A stretch of DNA of 5,768 nt from Woeseiaceae bacterium (GTDB taxonomy: Bacteria; Pseudomonadota; Gammaproteobacteria; Steroidobacterales; Woeseiaceae), in contig WTCH01000135.1 of NCBI GenBank assembly GCA_013138675.1, positions 1 through 5,768 of the forward strand. The letters are read 5' to 3'. The notes below the pieces were generated by a model. The model was given only the letters and a program-made list of their open reading frames with translations, ran no database searches and was not told where the DNA came from. A program made the translations under genes and the position numbers. This document shows, piece after piece, positions 4,803 through 5,768 of the stretch; positions within the stretch are counted from its first letter, which is position 1, and each line of letters opens with the position of its first letter.

Positions 4803-5768
4803 ATGCCGAAGCAAAACAAAAAGGTTGCCGTTGATCGGCGTTTCTTGCCGTTGCTTACCGACATTTCGGCGCTGCTTGTCGGTGCCCAATCAGACGCGAT
4901 ATACGAAGCGGTGGATCAGAGTCTGGAGATGGTCGGTGATTTCTTCGGTGCAAGTGCGGTTGGGCTGGGCACGTGGTCAGATTCCGGTGAAATATTGGGC
5001 ACTCTGCGCGCGTGGGGGGCCAAGCCGGTTGGCGACTACCTGGCCGCGCTCCATCCTGGGCGGGAAGCGGCCAGTGAAATTCTCCGCAAAGGGTATGTGA
5101 CCTGGAATTGCTTGGAGGATCTCGAGGGGCTGCCACAGTTTCAGGAACACGTTAGTCAAGTCAACGTCAAGGCGGGATCGATCTGGATGTATCGACATTT
5201 TGCATCTCAGCAGGAACACTTGGCGATAGGCAAGGCGGACCCGGCCCCATGGCCTGAAGACATGATCGAATATCAGGCAGCAGTCGGCACCGTCTTGTAC
5301 AACGCGCTTTACCGTAGGCGGGCGGAGGCCGAGACGGAGCAATCGCAGCGTCTGCAGGCAGTTATCTCTGACGTTACCGCAAAAATGGTGTGTGTAAGAA
5401 ATGACAGTATGGATGCAAGGATTAACGACGCGCTTGAAAAGATTGGCAGAACTTTAGACGCTGACTTATGCGTTTTCCTGCTGAGCAATAATCCAAATAC
5501 CGACATTTACGAGGTAAGCCACGAGTGGTTCGTTGACGCCGTAGGCGGACCTAACTTTGACGATGTCAGCCTTGCTGATAACTATCCCTGGCTGTCCGAG
5601 CACCTGAAAAAGAGGAAACGAATCTGTTTCGCCGATTCGGGCGATTTCGCGCCTGAAGCACCCGCCGAGGTCGAATTGTTTGAGCGAACCGGCATCCAAA
5701 CGATGGTTTTGGAGCCATTCCAGGCTGCAGATGGAAGGTGCGGTTACCTGGGATTGGCTAGTGTCGAC
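4803..5768 (+). CDS. Tandem GAF-domain regulator (partial, runs off right edge)
   Basis: The frame is open from 4803 to the last base (322 codons, no stop), so the gene is truncated by the window. Residues about 14-170 form a diverged GAF-like sensor domain (LEMVGDFFGASAVGLGTW; ... VGTVLYNALY). A short charged helix (RRRAEAETEQSQRLQ, about 171-185) links it to a second GAF domain from about 205, with ALEKIGRTLDADLCVFLL, HEWF, NYPWLSEHLKKRKRICF, a FERTGIQTMVLEPF strand pair and CGYLGLASVD. GAF domains bind small ligands or form dimers in signalling proteins. This pairing is seen in sigma-54 activators, histidine kinases and LuxR-type regulators. The divergent position next to a sigma-54 promoter favours an AAA+ activator, but the output domain is not visible. 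The ATG at 4803 (MPKQNKK) has no clear ribosome site; in-frame GTGs at 4743 and 4701 are alternatives, so the start is uncertain. Confidence 0.8.
   Translation, partial: MPKQNKKVAVDRRFLPLLTDISALLVGAQSDAIYEAVDQSLEMVGDFFGASAVGLGTWSDSGEILGTLRAWGAKPVGDYLAALHPGREAASEILRKGYVTWNCLEDLEGLPQFQEHVSQVNVKAGSIWMYRHFASQQEHLAIGKADPAPWPEDMIEYQAAVGTVLYNALYRRRAEAETEQSQRLQAVISDVTAKMVCVRNDSMDARINDALEKIGRTLDADLCVFLLSNNPNTDIYEVSHEWFVDAVGGPNFDDVSLADNYPWLSEHLKKRKRICFADSGDFAPEAPAEVELFERTGIQTMVLEPFQAADGRCGYLGLASVD

Noticed and set aside
4765..5100. Plus-strand open frame of 111 codons starting MMLFRLNRAM
   Set aside because: It overlaps the GAF regulator in another frame; only the regulator frame gives domain-like sequence and stays open to the window end.
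4977..5342. Minus-strand frames opposite the GAF gene (4855-5136, 4977-5342, 5309-5506, 5466-5699)
   Set aside because: They are mutually overlapping shadows with no motifs and no credible starts, lying opposite a well-supported coding frame.

Overview
The window looks like chromosomal DNA from a Gram-negative proteobacterium, most likely a gammaproteobacterium. The reasons are Sec and lipoprotein signal peptides on proteins meant for the envelope, an outer-membrane protein of the COG4313 / phenol-meta-pathway type, a near-consensus sigma-54 (RpoN) promoter, and moderately GC-rich, tightly packed genes. No RNA gene, CRISPR array, insertion sequence or phage gene is visible.

Layout. Four complete minus-strand genes form a compact operon read from about 4600 down to 208. 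They are a small STAS-domain protein (4337-4594), a periplasmic Cys-type arylsulfatase (2464-4317), a COG4313-type outer-membrane protein (1421-2452) and a patatin-like lipoprotein phospholipase (208-1428). Junctions are 19 bp, 11 bp and an 8-bp overlap. Positions 55-207, downstream of the patatin gene, hold a short frame resembling a fragment of the Omp85-type barrel that follows the patatin domain in PlpD-like proteins; it is probably a gene remnant. The first 54 bases hold the signal-peptide end of another minus-strand gene that leaves the window. On the plus strand, a gene with two tandem GAF-like domains starts near 4803 and runs off the right edge without a stop.

Control. The 208-bp divergent region (4595-4802) carries a sequence on the minus strand that matches the -24/-12 sigma-54 promoter (TGGCACG-CAAT-TTGCT, GG-N10-GC) just upstream of the STAS gene. 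Several small dyads and direct repeats lie 130-180 bp further upstream, where enhancer-binding proteins usually bind. The divergent GAF protein is therefore a good candidate for the sigma-54 activator of the operon, although its output domain lies outside the window.

Working model (inference). A GAF sensor detects a small molecule and activates RpoN-dependent transcription of a set for using or detoxifying a sulfated, probably hydrophobic, compound. The outer-membrane protein would handle its passage, the sulfatase would remove sulfate in the periplasm, and the patatin lipoprotein would cleave an ester or acyl bond. The STAS protein would be a cytoplasmic partner-switch element. Notable oddities are a Val in place of Pro in the sulfatase maturation motif (CSVTR), an Asp at the usual STAS phosphorylation position, and a predicted leader of only about 5 nt ahead of the STAS start codon.
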